Shown: positions 29,601 through 41,773, counted from the first letter of the stretch. The stretch: DNA of 64,000 nt from Anthopleura xanthogrammica (GCA_964019055.1 OZ025208.1:9740539-9804538); one strand, 5' to 3'. Made by a program: numbers and translations. The notes: generated by a model from the sequence alone, not told the origin.

Positions 29601-30125
29601 TCACAACTGCATGAAATCAGTTTTGAACAGTCACTGATTCCGTGAATTCAGCGAGGTTAGATAATTGTTTTGAATTTCCAAAAACGATAGTATTCAAGTA
29701 TTTTAAAAAGAAAACCAGGTGTACAGAAAGAAGAAAACAGATTTCACATTTAAAACATGTAACATTCAACTTACTTCAGGTGAAGTGTAGAAATCAAAAC
29801 CATTATCTTCTTGAAAAAGATCTGGTCGTAGTTTCTCGTCTACAGAGAGCAGCTCGCACTTTCTATTATTCTTATTTTGCTCAGATTCTTTTTCTAGATT
29901 ATACGAAGAGCACGACGAAGTTCGAAGACACCAATGGGCGCACATAAGTTGGTTGACAACTTGTCGTTCCTTAAGAAGAACATCTTTTTCTTGATTATTA
30001 ACACCAACAAGTCTCCTGTTTGGAGTGAGGATAAAGCTTCGCGATTCGTTCGCTTTGGAAATACCCGACAGGAAACCAGATAAAATCGACGCCCATAAGA
30101 TAAGTCGAAGAATACAAGCATCCAT
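26651..30125 (-). CDS. Secreted PAN-EGF-D8C protein (paralog A)
   Basis: Four minus-strand exons with matching phases: 30125-29775, 27931-27893, 27315-27207 and 27018-26651, about 288 residues. I start at the second in-frame ATG (30125) because a signal peptide (MDACILRLILWASILSGFLS) follows it directly; an upstream ATG at 30167 is possible. Exon 1 carries a PAN/apple-like domain (CAHWCLRTSSC...KCELLS). A 13-codon exon links to a single EGF domain with six cysteines. The last exon is a D8C domain, as in uromodulin, GP2 and OIT3 (WYRF.G.AG..ML, ending RYCGTD). Its D8C domain has 6 cysteines against 10 in the neighbouring paralog: four are missing. Extracellular, probably a lectin-like or filament-associated protein (family inference). 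Confidence 0.85.
27403..27615. mobile_element. Complete MITE of the ACCGTATGTTTCCCACTC family
   Basis: Terminal inverted repeats of about 30 bp (GGTTTTTGCATGAGTGGGAA at the left, the complement of TTTCCCACTCCTGCGAAAAC at the right) enclose a core with CTGTGATTGGATGA and GAAAGCCATATCAATGTT. It lies in intron 2 of paralog A. This is the intact reference copy for the arrays at 15400-16290 and 56720-57048. Confidence 0.8.
28140..29210. other. Large intron of paralog A, no coding exon seen
   Basis: Intron 1 of the PAN-EGF-D8C gene A (27932-29774) contains a short (AT)n run near 28139-28152 and unremarkable AT-rich sequence. Near 29170 there is TAATACGGACACCTGGCTAA, which resembles a short dispersed repeat. 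Apparent ORFs of 76-92 codons show no recognisable domain. Confidence 0.5.
29214..29436. mobile_element. MITE with AGGGAACTTAAG termini, copy 1
   Basis: AGGGAACTTAAGCAGCTCGA and its inverted complement (CGAGTTGCTTAAGTTCCCT) bound about 220 bp. A second copy sits at 61094-61297 with the same internal GATCTGGAAATAGGTGTTAC and CAATTGCTGAATAT. Confidence 0.85.
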
Positions 30126-30475
30126 GATTCTACTCGGAGCTCTGAAGATTACAAATACTTCTTCCAATCATTTTAGACCTGACTGAACTTGCTGGTTTAG
30201 GTCCCAGGCGATTCCTAATTTGCCTTCAGACGTCATCGATCAATCAACCACTTATAGTTTTGTAAACCAATTTGGATTCATATTTTTGAATTGCAGCTGT
30301 GATGACTCAAAGCTTTCGTAACTAAATTGCATGAGTGCACCGCTCTAAGATATATAAGTCGAATATTACTAATGTAGTTGGTATTTGTGCATACGATAGG
30401 AACGTTACTTTATCAGCACCAATAATCAATATACATTCACAATCTCTTGAAAGTTCTTTTCTAGGTCTTTTCTTG

Positions 30476-30650
30476 TCTTTTCTCGTCTCGTCTCATCTCG
30501 TCGCGGATCTCGTCTCCTCTCGTCTCGTCTCGTCTCCATCCATCTCCATCCGTCTCCTCTCGTCTTCATCCGTCTCCTCTCGTCTTCATATGCATCCGTC
30601 TCCTCTCGTCTCCATCCGTCTTCAGTCTCCTCTCCTCTCCTATCCTCTTC
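30476..30650. repeat. Degenerate TCTCG/TCCATC pyrimidine tract
   Basis: About 175 bp almost entirely C and T with repeated CGTCTCC and CTCGTC motifs and interspersed CATCC. The purine strand is uninterrupted enough to produce a charged ORF on the minus strand, which I regard as spurious. Confidence 0.8.
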
Positions 30651-31296
30651 GCTATTGCTGAATGGCAAAAGTGCATTATCAGATCAGCTAGTGTTTAAAT
30701 TTCGGTATAAGAAATCAGTAAATCCGAGAAAAGAAAGTATACTCTGTTGGACAAATAGAGATGTTTTGGCAACATTATGTGCGCCATGTTGGAACGCCAT
30801 ATTAACACTTGCGCCGCCATAATTCTCTGTGTCAGGCCAATATTGAGCCGCTTCTCACTATGCCGAGCTTATGCCGAAAATCCAATTCAGTCTGAGCCTT
30901 AATTTAGATCAGCCCTGAGGTTGTTTCAGGGTTCAATAAATGGTGTTTTGTTTTCAGTATTAAATTAAGCGTATGTTTTTGATAGTTTCGCTTTTTTGAA
31001 GTAGTGCGTGGACCAAGCACCATACTGTTTTTGGTTGCCTAACAACTCCCATTAGAAACAGCCTTGAGGCAAAATGTTAAAGCCGAATTGGCTATATTGA
31101 GATCGATGTTTGAAAATTATGATCACTCGAAAAAAGAAACATGTATAAAAGAGCGAAAATATAAGGAAATTAGGTGATGCCCTGTGGCGGTTTTTCTAGA
31201 GTAATTAGTAGCATTAGGTTACTTATTTCCCGAAGATGTGATTAAATAGACGGGGAATAAGGAAGGATAAGGAAGGATAGAAGGATAAGAAAGGAT

Positions 31297-31848
31297 ATGG
31301 ATGGATGGATGGATGGATGGATGGATGGATGGATGGATGGATGGATGGATGGATGGATGGATGGATGGATGGATGGATGGATGGATGGATGGATGGATGG
31401 ATGGATGGATGGATGGATGGATGGATGGATGGATGGATGGATGGATGGATGGATGGATGGATGGATGGATGGATGGATGGATGGATGGATGGATGGATGG
31501 ATGGATGGATGGATGGATGGATGGATGGATGGATGGATGGATGGATGGATGGATGGATGGATGGATGGATGGATGGATGGATGGATGGATGGATGGATGG
31601 ATGGATGGATGGATGGATGGATGGATGGATGGATGGATGGATGGATGGATGGATGGATGGATGGATGGATGGATGGATGGATGGATGGATGGATGGATGG
31701 ATGGATGGATGGATGGATGGATGGATGGATGGATGGATGGATGGATGGATGGATGGATGGATGGATGGATGGATGGATGGATGGATGGATGGATGGATGG
31801 ATGGATGGATGGATGGATGGATTGATGGATGGATGGATGGATGGATAG
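31297..31848. repeat. (ATGG)n microsatellite, about 138 copies
   Basis: About 550 bp of near-perfect ATGG repeats with a single ATTG variant near 31820. It decays to the right through ATGGATAGAAG. ORFs in three forward frames and one reverse frame are consequences of the 4-bp period. Confidence 0.97.
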
Positions 31849-32310
31849 AAGAATGGATGGATGAATACAGGTAGAAAACTGCATGGGTACAGGTTGAAAA
31901 CGTATTTTTAATTGGTCATTTACTAATATCTTAAGAACTACAAAAACATGTACGATTTACAAAATTCACAAAAGGGCTTTGTCCTAGTGCCCTTGATCAG
32001 ATATATCAGAATATACATTTAACAAGATCGCGTCCCGAGTCAGTTTTTTTTTTTTTTGTGCATTCTCTGTATTGCCATGGAAACTGAGAACAAATAATAG
32101 TTATATTTTTCCATTTAGCTTCATTCCCGGCTTTGGGTATGGCGTGTATCGTTGCCATAACTACCCTGAATAGGCATTTCGTCAGCTTATATCTTTTAGC
32201 CTAGAATCTGAAAATTCATTGTTGAAATGGGAAAACATACGATCAAAGCTAAAGAGTTAAAGAGACCGTAATCTCCTAGGAACTTGGCAAAAAAAACTTA
32301 TGATCATCAT

Positions 32311-32578
32311 TACAGTCAAACTAAGAAAACCGTGAACACCTAAAATATGTCTAGAATGTCACGCAAAGTATTTTCCCGTTTAAAAGTTTCAAACTTCATA
32401 TTTTAGTTTTATTCTCGTGAAATCAGAAGTTTCTATTCGAGACAGACGGATACACGAGAGAAGGATTCAATACAATCTTTTTTCATGGTGGTGGGAAACA
32501 TCTTTTTTTACAAGCAACGGCCTAAATAAACATTCCAGACATATTTTAGGTGTTCACGGTTTTCTTAGTTTGACTGTA
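32311..32578. mobile_element. Tc1/mariner-like MITE, copy 1
   Basis: Inverted termini of about 40 bp start CAGTCAAACTAAGAAAACCG and are flanked by TA on both sides, as expected for Tc1/mariner-type target duplication. A second copy with the same termini lies at 56313-56599 inside DNAJC27 intron 6; the internal GAGACAGACG and TTTTCATGGTGGTGGGAAAC blocks are shared. Confidence 0.9.
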
Positions 32579-32615
32579 ACTTGGTATATCATTAACTTGG
32601 TATAATGTTTTTCTT

Positions 32616-32742
32616 TTTCAGACCAAGGGTCATTCCCTAGAGTATCATTTCTTTGTTTAACGGTTGCGCACGAAAAGACACATGTATGGATACAACTCAA
32701 GCAAATAATCTTATTCTCAAGGGAATGACACGTGGTCTGAAA
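32616..32742. mobile_element. MITE, TTTCAGACCACGTGTCATTC family
   Basis: TTTCAGACCAAGGGTCATTC at the left and GAATGACACGTGGTCTGAAA at the right are inverted repeats around about 85 bp that includes TTTCTTTGTTTAACGGTTG. Other copies: 35812-35948 and 55371-55505, with a degenerate one near 17010. Confidence 0.85.
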
Positions 32743-32812
32743 TGAAATGAGAAAACATATATACACCCAAGGTACAGAAGTCTATTCATTGAACAGCGAC
32801 GAAATATCAAGT

Positions 32813-35800
32813 TCAAAATGTTCCACAATAACGAATGCTACATCCACCAACTGGCTTCAGCTCATAAACAATGAAATATTTACAATGAGTGGCCCTGATA
32901 TTAAGAGGCCAGTTGCAACAGTTGCGGTTTCCTTGGTAACACACCGTACGAGCCACCTTAACTTGACCGTAACCAGGTTGCCCCCCTCTTAGCCAGCCTT
33001 GGAAGGCAGTGTCGCATTTAGTTGTGGGACACCTATCGAGCATGCGTGTTCCTGCAGAATCCGCGAATCTGTACCAGGCTCCTGCTGTTAGGATCCCCGA
33101 ACTGTCACATTTAGTGCCCACCAAGCCGTAGTTGATATTGCGAGTGCGTTCTCTGAGATTATGGTATTGGACGCACTCCCTAACTTTAAAGAAAAAAGGT
33201 AAATATGTTACAAAAAGCTGGACGGTGAGGTAAAGTCTTACTTCATTCGAATTCTGGTTTGCCCCGCGCGTTTTATCTTATTTTCTGGGAAGGCGGCTTA
33301 GGGTCAGAGTCAAAACAGTGGTCCAAAATAGGTACTCTATTTTATTGATTTAGATGATAGGTACCAGTAAATACCCTAAATGCTCAATATACGGGATGTC
33401 CATAATTAATGACTATTTCGATGCAAAATACGTTTATTTAGCATATACATGCAAGCAGACAGTCAATCATTTCTACGATTTGACTCAGTTTTATAGTTTT
33501 ATGTGAAGAAGTATGATGACAAAGCCCAGGATTTCACTTCTTACTGAGGTGGTGAGTAGCGGAACCCCACCTCTCCCCTCTAGATAGAGTTTTGGAAGAA
33601 AATTGTTTTGCCGTTATCCCTTAAAGGCGTCCTATATAGGACCCCCTGTGTGACCACCTCTGGTTCACCCCTCGCCTTTACCAAGATAGAATACTATTTT
33701 TTTCTTACCAGTACATGTTCTTCCATCTCCTACATAACCACTTTTGCAGTAACAGTTATATGATCCCACTGTATTGAGGCAATATCCGTGAGAGCGATGG
33801 CAAGTATGAGAGCCAGAACACTCGTTGATATCTAAAGGGTTAGATAACAAAATATTGTTCAATAGACTCTTTTATCTTGGGCATGATGTTTTCACATAAG
33901 AGTATATTACATATCCGAGGTCATCGCTAGCGCAACGTCACACTCACGTCAAAAGTCCTTAACTTCTTATAATATAGAAACCAAAAGGAACGAGGGTTCT
34001 GGGAACAGGACGCGTTTGGTTTTGCCCACCCATATGAATTTTATTCCACCAAAACATTACCTTGGCATATTTTGCCACTAGCAACAAAGCCACGCCTGCA
34101 GTAGCAACGGTAGGATCCTAACATGTTGACACAGTTGGCATAAGGATGACAGCTTTTTGAGTCAGCGCACTCGTCTACGTCTAGAAGGGAATGGATAAAA
34201 AACAAACGATGATTGGTTCAAAGAACTGTCGAAAGTACTGTTAGGAAATTGAACGATTCTCCGTCATTATCAGCCATTATCAATGATGGATAAACACTGC
34301 CCGTCATGTGCTATCAGCTGAATGAATCTCATGAATCTCAACAAAAGACTACGATGATGGGCAAACACTGCATGTCATGTGCTACCAACCAGAAAGTGTT
34401 CTACATCTTGGTTTCAATCATATAGATCTCATGAATCTCGATATCAGCCTACAATATATTGGACAAAATTGATATGTACTTTACGGTTATAGCTCACCTT
34501 TTTGGCAGTCTTTCCCGGTATATCCTGGTTTGCATATGCATCTATAGTCTTGTGAACTGTAATCTGGCTCACAGACTCCTTCGTGTTGACAGGGATTCTC
34601 TTCACAGGGGCTCTTTAAAAAGATTTTGAAAAAAAAAAAATCTCAGTATCAGAATTTGGAGAACGAAAGCAATAGCTTATATAACGACATATATACATAC
34701 GCAAAAGCAGGTATTAGCTCATGGTTGGCTAAAAATGCTGTTGGTTAAATATTGTGCTTTTTCCAAATATAATATCTTTTTTTAATAACTAAACAACACG
34801 ACAGTTTTGATATAGTTATCGTTAAAAACATGTTTCAGCAGCCCTGCTGCCATCATCAATATAATGTAAACGATTGCAGTTAGAGCGAGAATATTATTAT
34901 TCTATTGTATATATGTTGGATATGAATTGTATATTTTTATTATAGTTTGTTACAGTTTAGGTGACTACCTGAAAACTAGTATTTTAGTTAAGTGTAAGTT
35001 GCACGTTAAATAAAGTATTCTATTCTATTGTATTCTATTCTAATATAAATAGGTGTATACCAAAGAATATGAAGGAGAAAACTACAAAGCAAAACTACCC
35101 AAACTGTCGTGTTGTTCATCAAAATTATAACGCAGTTTCTGCTGTTTAGAACATAATATCTTTTAAACTAACCGATACATGGCGGGGCAGTCTGCGCTTG
35201 CGTATGTCGTTGTACTTATTATGCGTCGCAGGTCAAAAACCATTCGCCATGAGTCAAATGCGTCGAATTTCTTCGTATGATTGAAAAACTACTATGAACA
35301 GTTGCGTCTTCGAGTTTCATTACATTGAGCTAGAATATTTACTAGGTTACCCATGAAAATAGGCCAAATATTTGTTTATCAGCACATCTGCTGGCTTCTC
35401 TGAGTAAACTTTAAAAACCTAAGCAAATCCATAGGTGGAACTAATATACTCGGTCTTATTAACAATTAAAGCTTTCGCGTGTTTTTCGGTGTTTTTAAAA
35501 TAATGAAATATTAAAATGTTTTTTACGTCCCTTAGTCAACAAACATGCATGCGCAGTCTGCAACACTGCAGTATATACAGTATACATTCGACAACCGAGA
35601 GCCAACTGACGAAACAATCAGTTAATTGTGCTAATTGAGTTGCAGGCACTCAAATCCTGAGAACATTGAATGTTGTGGAAGTGTGTGTTTGTGTGAGAAA
35701 GAGTGAAAATGGACCAAATATAGGAAACCAGAATTCCTACTGAATCCTTCTATACAAACATACAAAAAGTAGAACATTTTCTTGGGCTTAATGTACTGTT

Positions 35801-36675
35801 TACCCATTTCAGACCACGTTTCATTTCCAAGAGTAGCATTTCTTTGTTTAACGGTTGCACATGAAAAGATACATGGAGCGGATGGATACAATTAACTCAA
35901 ACAAAGAATCTTATCTGCAAGAGAATGACAAGTGGTCTGAAATGGGTAAACATTGCACCAAACGAATTAGGTATATTGTCACTTTCTTTGTTAAATCAGT
36001 TTTTTTCACTTTACATCATTTACAGCTATGATTTTTTAAATATCACTCTTCTTCTTCTCTTCAAATGTCCTATGTTAATTGGTTAGTTTTTCTCTTTTAA
36101 AAAAAATATTTTTCGGAATCACATGTGGCCATATTTGACAACATTTTTGAAATGCCATACTTTTGGACATCTTGAAAAAAATTGAAGTAATAATATTCAA
36201 AGATTTTATTGCTATCCCAAAACGTGTGTGAACACATTGATAATATCTGGTGAATAAGGTGCAATTTTAAATCCAATATTGGAAACATATACAATGCTCA
36301 GTTGAATATATATATATAGTATATACTTACACCAAATGAACCATAATGATCAAAATTACTGTCCTCTTCAAGAAGGTCTGGTCGTTGCATCTTGTTACTC
36401 GCGAGTATTTCACACCTTCGCTCTCCTTTATTTGACTGGAAATCTTTTTCTAAATTGAACGACAAGCAAAGTGGAGTCCGAAGGCACCAATGAGCACACA
36501 TCAGTTGGCTTACAACTAGTCGCTCCTCTAAAAAAACGAGTGAGTAATTTGTGGTCTTGAGTCTCTGGTTTGAAGATATCGTGAAGTCTGTCTTGTAAGT
36601 AGCAGACATAATTATGGGACTTAGAGGAAACCAAAGCAGCAGAAACAGCCACAGAGCCGAGACGCCCGACTCCAT
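32813..36675 (-). CDS. Secreted PAN-3xEGF-D8C protein (paralog B)
   Basis: Minus-strand exons: 36675-36331, 34612-34498, 34180-34061, 33831-33709 and 33183-32813 (stop included), with phases agreeing throughout; about 357 residues as modelled. Exon 1 has a signal peptide (MESGVSALWLFLLLWFPLSP) and a PAN-like domain (CAHWCLRTPLC). Exon 2 is an EGF domain (NPCQHEGVC). Exons 3 and 4 are calcium-binding EGF domains starting DVDEC and DINEC. The last exon is a D8C domain with 10 cysteines ending IRYCGTF. Gene A has a 13-codon exon between PAN and EGF; I could not find its counterpart in 34613-36330, so a short phase-0 exon may be missing. The architecture resembles OIT3/uromodulin-like proteins. 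It is the tandem paralog of gene A, with two extra EGF domains. Confidence 0.85.
33295..33655 (-). repeat. Dispersed repeat, copy 1 (pair with 40830-41160)
   Basis: Shares, in opposite orientation to 40830-41160, the features ...TCAAAACAGTGGTCCAAAATA, a TGATTTAGATGATAGGTACC segment, a tract near GTCCATAATTAATGACTATT and a GGTGGTGAGTAGCGGAACCC end. Diverged non-coding repeat lying in an intron of paralog B. Confidence 0.6.
34785..35150. mobile_element. CAGCAGCCCTGCTGCC-family element, copy 2
   Basis: ACAACACGACAGTTTTGAT at the left and AACTGTCGTGTTGTTCATCA at the right form inverted termini. The left part includes CATGTTTCAGCAGCCCTGCT, shared with 13104-13263. Lies in the largest intron of paralog B; a TATTCTATT-rich stretch near 35020 may be an insertion. 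Confidence 0.65.
35812..35948. mobile_element. MITE, TTTCAGACCACGTGTCATTC family
   Basis: CCCATTTCAGACCACGTTTC at the left and GACAAGTGGTCTGAAATGGG at the right are inverted repeats, with the shared interior TTTCTTTGTTTAACGGTTGC. Located in an intron of paralog B. Confidence 0.85.
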
Positions 36676-37191
36676 AGCAAACTAGTCAATGACGAACCGT
36701 GTTTAGTTAAGCTGGAAATCTTTTGGGACCCTTTTGGCACATCAAAACCTGTCTTTTTGATGACTCTAGGTAATTTTTTATGCCACCGCTGTGATGATGT
36801 TTTTGAAAGTTCTGGGTCAGACTCACATCATCTGCCAGCAGACAATGTTGATCAAATGGCAATTGAACAAGACCTGTCCGTTTATGGGCGCGAATAGTGT
36901 AAACACACTGTTGAACATAATTAGAAAATGGCAGTGAAAAAAAAAGACACCCAGAATTTTTTAGTCACAGTAAAAAATGTTACAAACCCTTTTGAATAGC
37001 TGTATTACTAAGAATTAAAATTTATTGCAATAAAAAGGACGAAGGTGTTAGAAGTAATGGAACTAAAATACAATTTAATGAATGAAAGGAAAAAGTGAAT
37101 GAGAAACATTTATGCAAATGAGGAAAACATGCGCGGTTGTCCCTGGCCACTAGTTCCCAGTCTTTTGGTCTGGGAGGAAAATTTTCTCAAA
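36676..37191. promoter_or_regulatory. Head-to-head intergenic region, paralog B / MFF
   Basis: The 516 bp between the ATG of the minus-strand PAN-EGF-D8C gene and the ATG of MFF must hold both promoters. No convincing TATA box is present on either side. No coding feature recognised. Confidence 0.5.
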
Positions 37192-38679
37192 ATGGCGGCC
37201 GGAACGGCAGTTGACTTTACAGGATTCAACGATACTCAAGATGGAATATCAGACCAAATGACCATGCCAAAAACAATCACTGTGGACGAACAAAACCCTG
37301 ACGAGTCTCTGAATCAATCCCAGTCAAGATCTGGGTCGGCTGGAGGGATTTTAGACCCGATGACAGTTCCAGATCGAATCGTTATTAATGGCGACCGAGG
37401 CGGGTATTTGGCTTCGAAGAATGACATTCCAAGAGAATTAAAGGAAGATTTTGTGCCGAATTCTTTCATGGGAGGCATGAGTACACCACCGAGGACTCTA
37501 ACAGTAGATGATACGACGTCAGCTTATTATCCACATACGAAATCCACGACAAAACCAAGCGTTATTACGAAAGATAGAAGGAAACATGACGGGAAGAACG
37601 TTGCTGAACGACATGTCGACGATGAAAGGTAGAAATATTCAAAATTAGAGGATAACGAATTGAAATAATTTTTGATATTTCCATTTATTTTATTTTGCAA
37701 TTCCATTGTATTTAGAATAATTCGTACATTCCTTTGGTTGTTTGGTACACTGTATGTGACAATAACGGGCAATAAGTCTTCGATCATTCAGAAGAAAATA
37801 CATAAATAATTCACATCTACAAGATTATCTGTTGAGAACGTTAGGTTTTATATCTTTAGGAAAAGGGAAGTTTTCTATTCCAGTAAGTGTTTGCAATCAC
37901 AGAAGAAGAGTCAGACTGATTCTTATCATTACAATATGTCACTTGGTAACCACTTTCCTAAAAAAAATATTAGCACCATCTAAAATTTGTTTGAAAGGGA
38001 GTAGCTAGCACCCGGTACTTAAGAAATCATCTCCTCCCCAAAACAAATACATCTTTATATTTAGTAGTGATAATACAACACAAAGCTGAAGGATAACTAA
38101 CCAAGTTGATATATATGGTTGTTATTCACCTAGTCCAATAGCCTTCACCCTTGGTGAACAGGCAAATATACACGTAGCTCTTAAACATTTTATAAGACCC
38201 TGGGATAATCATGCAATCCCAGAAGGGAGAGGGGTTTTTGTTTCGGAGCGAGACTAAAAAATCATTGCCATTGATGTAAAATAAATTGCATTTTGTATTG
38301 CTCACGATACAGAAAAGAGGTGTGGCTCCTTTGGCACCATCAAAAATATGCCTCAATAAAAAGTTTCATTTAAATTCTTGAATACAAGTGTACTTTTCAA
38401 CAAAGAAATTATATTTCATATTTCAGTATACTCTCTGGCTTGGAGATAATTGAAGAAGTTGACCCCAGTTTAAATGACAGTGATGAGGAGAGTTTTGCAC
38501 ATGAGTATGAAGTTGTAGATCTTCGCAAAAGTGTCATCAGACTAAATAGAAAAGTCGCTGTTATTGAGAGGGAAATGGAAAGAAATGGAACTTTTGGCTT
38601 CTGGTCCAAAATGTTGTTTTTCACATTGACCATCATCAATCCACTGGTCTTGACTTGGATGTTTGGCCGTCGAAGATAA
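37192..38679 (+). CDS. MFF: Mitochondrial fission factor
   Basis: Two exons, 37192-37628 and 38427-38679, joined in phase 2, about 229 residues. MFF is a tail-anchored outer-membrane receptor that recruits the dynamin-related protein Drp1 to mitochondria and peroxisomes. The start at 37192 (AAAATGGCG, good Kozak context) is preferred over an upstream in-frame ATG at 37099. The N-terminal half has recurrent short motifs (MTMPKTITVDE, MTVPDRIVINGD, STPPRTLTVDD) typical of the Mff/Tango11 family. Exon 2 has an acidic stretch, a short coiled coil (VVDLRKSVIRLNRKVAVIER) and a C-terminal hydrophobic anchor followed by GRRR. It lies head-to-head with paralog B. Alternative exons between the two may exist but none is obvious in the intron. 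Confidence 0.88.
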
Positions 38680-39606
38680 GTCTGTAGAATTAGTTAATTA
38701 TTTATCTACAAGTACTGTAGATTTAGAGCAGAGATGTGAAAGAGGGGGGAGGGTAAAGTTCTGCCATCAAACCCCACTCTACAGTCCCTGATCTAAAATG
38801 CAGACTGTACCCATCATTTTCCCTCCACACTTGTGTTTTTCCTCTTCCACTTGCAGGGAGTGGGGTGAGTGACCAGTAATTGCATGTCTAATTTGTGTGT
38901 TGATTTATTGGTCTAGGGTATACTGTAGAGTATATACTGACATACATGAAAACATTATACATATACCCTATGAAAAAAAAGTAAAAAACAGGGAACAAGC
39001 ACCATGAATAATCAATCATTTCAAAATATATTTCAATTAAGAAAAAGAGCATGTCTAAATTAGTAATTTGGTAGAATTCTGTTGTTAATAAGTATATTAA
39101 AACACTGCAGGGTTAAAAGCATTTGAAATGTACCAAAAACATGAAAATGCAGCTGATAGGCCCTTGGTTGTTGTTTCCATACAAATCTTTCTTATTTCAA
39201 ACAGCTGTAGCTTTTTATCATCTAATGTTGCAGCACTGAAATTTTTGCAGATTACTAATTTCGATATACTCATTACGATGAAAGCAGTGATGTCTTCAAT
39301 AATTGATGAACTAAGGTAAAACCATGGTCACTAAGCAACAGAGAATATCCAAAACACACTCTTATTATAATTATAAAATGTTTGAAATTTTGTTTTGGCC
39401 AGATTTATTTTGATAATTATTATTTTTAAAACCACACATAAAAGACAATTGCTTTAAATACTTATTGCATTACAATAATAAAATATGGAATATAGGTTTT
39501 GCTTAGAAACTTATTCAGTGATAGAAATAACTGCTCAATCCAATGCATTCCCTGGTTTTCCTCTCTCCGTGAAACCTCACTTGATGCATGGGCTAGCCAT
39601 GCCTTG

Positions 39607-39965
39607 ACTTAGATCAGGCAGTGTTCACACTCTCCTCGAAAAGCACTATGGAAAAATTATGAAATATGAGTCATTTGGGACATGTTCAAATATGACAAAC
39701 TACAATAATAATTATTATTGTAAGATTGATAAACACAATGTCTATATGAAAATGTTAAATTCTTCAAAAATATGACGAGAATAATAAAAGAATGACTTGA
39801 ATATTGTAGTTCCATTATCCATATAATCACCTTCAAAATATCACATCAATCCAGCAAAAGATATCTTGTATAAATAAAACATGAACGAGCCATGATTTTG
39901 GAGAAATGTGTGAAAATGCAATCCCATAATGCTTTTTGAGGAGAGTGCACACTGCCTGAACTTAG
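39607..39965. mobile_element. hAT-like MITE
   Basis: CAGGCAGTGTTCACACTCTC at the left and GAGAGTGCACACTGCCTG at the right are inverted termini of about 30 bp. The sequence ACTTAGAT occurs directly on the left flank and one base beyond the right end, consistent with an 8-bp hAT-type target duplication. No coding capacity. Confidence 0.7.
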
Positions 39966-40829
39966 ATCAACCCAGAGCTTCAGGTACCAACAAAAACTGT
40001 TTATGGCTTTGATGCTTGATACCACACGTTAATAATAGATATAATTATATCTTACATGTATACATGTAGGTCACAATATTGAACCAAGGAATGAAGTCTT
40101 TTCATACGGTTCCTCTTTGTAAATAGTACTGGTTGGGCTACCTGTGGTTAAGGATTTCCCTTCAGGCCACAGGGTGCCCAAGACAGGAGTTTAATGCATT
40201 ATTCTGCTCATACTTCTTTACCTGACTTTTTACTGCTTGTAAATTTATCTTTACTTTTAATATCAAGATATGAAGATAAAACTAAAAAAACCTACAATAG
40301 GGCTGTGCGTCGGTTCTAAAAATAGCCTGCTTAATAGATGCATGACTCAGACAAATAAAATTATACTGAATAGAACAAGGAGAGACATACATATCATTTT
40401 GTTTTATTTTATTCTATTTTATAAGACATTGCTTATTGAAAAAAAAATTTGTCAATAAAAACCAAACGGCAGAAATCAGATTCAAGGAGATGAGAAAATT
40501 GTTTTCTGTGATTTGTTTGTCTGAGTTGTGACGTCACTGACATGCAGCCCTATTGTGTTAACAGAACCCCTGAAACCTTCTCTAAAAGGGGCCAACATTT
40601 CTAACTGGGTCTCAGTCTCTTTCTAAATTAACCACAGGGACCCCATAATGGTAACCTACCTACCATGCATAGTGCTAATTATGAAATTTGTCTTTGAATT
40701 TTAGTTATTCCCTTTTTGCTATTTTTTCCATGCTCCTTCAAGGGTTTTTTATCTATGTTTCTCAGTTATTCTTCTTCTACCCATGAACAAAATAAAAAAA
40801 TCTGATAAAGTTAGGGATAAGGTCAAAAC

Positions 40830-41160
40830 AATAATATTGTCATCTTACAGTACCCAATTCAGGGGGAGGAGTGGGGTTAGCCGGTACCCACCACCTCTGG
40901 AAGTAAAATCCTGGATTTCTTACTCAAATATCTTAAAAACTAAAAGTTAAATCGTAAGAATAAATGTACTGACTGTTTTCTTGTATGCTTAAAAACTTAT
41001 TTGTGGATAGAAATAGTCACTATGGACACCCAGTATTGAGCATTTCATTAGGTCTCCGAGGGGGGAGGGGGTATTTACAGGTACCCACCACCTAAATCAA
41101 TGAAATCGGGTCCCTATTTTGGACTATTGTTTTGAACTTGTCATTTAACCAGCATAGGCT
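40830..41160 (+). repeat. Dispersed repeat, copy 2 (pair with 33295-33655)
   Basis: Contains CCGGTACCCACCACCT twice (about 40890 and 41078) and GGTCCCTATTTTGGACTATTG near the end; matches 33295-33655 in inverse orientation with considerable divergence. Confidence 0.6.
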
Positions 41161-41730
41161 CTTTTAAGCACCATGTAATGCTACCCTCAAAAACCAAGGT
41201 TCTTGGTTGCTCACTCCTACTTTCTTTGTTTCACTCCTCTTCTTTTCCTTTCCATTTTTCCTTCCCATTTTTCCTTCCTTTAGTATTCTTTTTTTAACAA
41301 TAAGATTTTTTTCCTAACACCAACACCATTTAATTTTACATTTTCTTTTCTATTTAACTTTAGTCAAAGTTCCCATTTCAAAATGAATCAAACACAAATA
41401 TTTCAGAAGACCAATGTTTATTAATGAACTTAAAGCAAATTATTGATCATATCATCTTCCCTTACATGAAATGCACCAATGAAAAACAAAATAAAACGAA
41501 ATAAAATAGGAAGAAAGATTCAAACAAAAAGAAAATAGGTAAAAACGTTTTGTAATTAAAAACCCATAATAATGCAATTAATTAAAGTCTTGAGGCAGGA
41601 AACATTGATAACTTGAAACATCTGGAAAGGAAAAACAAATAGTATTAATAGCGGTTGCTATAAATTTGATCTTTTAGTGAATCATTGCAATGGAGATTTA
41701 GCACATTTTTTATTCATTTATTTTCTTCCT

Positions 41731-41731
41731 C

Positions 41732-41773
<42 letters not shown>
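41731..41773. repeat. (CTTT)n microsatellite
   Basis: Eleven or so CTTT units downstream of the acidic protein gene, between its stop codon and the end of its likely transcript. Confidence 0.9.

Larger units (their letters stand above)
30126..32310. other. Intergenic region between the two PAN-EGF-D8C genes
   Basis: No exon recognised. It contains a pyrimidine-rich degenerate TCTCG/TCTCC tract (30476-30650), an (ATGG)n microsatellite (31297-31848) and a short poly-T (about 32046-32057). It presumably holds the promoter of gene A just above 30125; no TATA box is evident. Confidence 0.6.

Noticed and set aside
30426..30668. Arg/Glu-rich minus-strand ORF
   Set aside because: Follows directly from the purine-rich strand of a degenerate TCTCG tract; no homologous domain.
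31219..31884. Long ORFs (SIHP / MDGW repeats) in the (ATGG)n tract
   Set aside because: Microsatellite artefact present in several frames at once.
36097..36294. Minus-strand ORF as the missing linker exon of paralog B
   Set aside because: A possible acceptor exists but there is no matching donor or similarity to the 13-codon exon of gene A.
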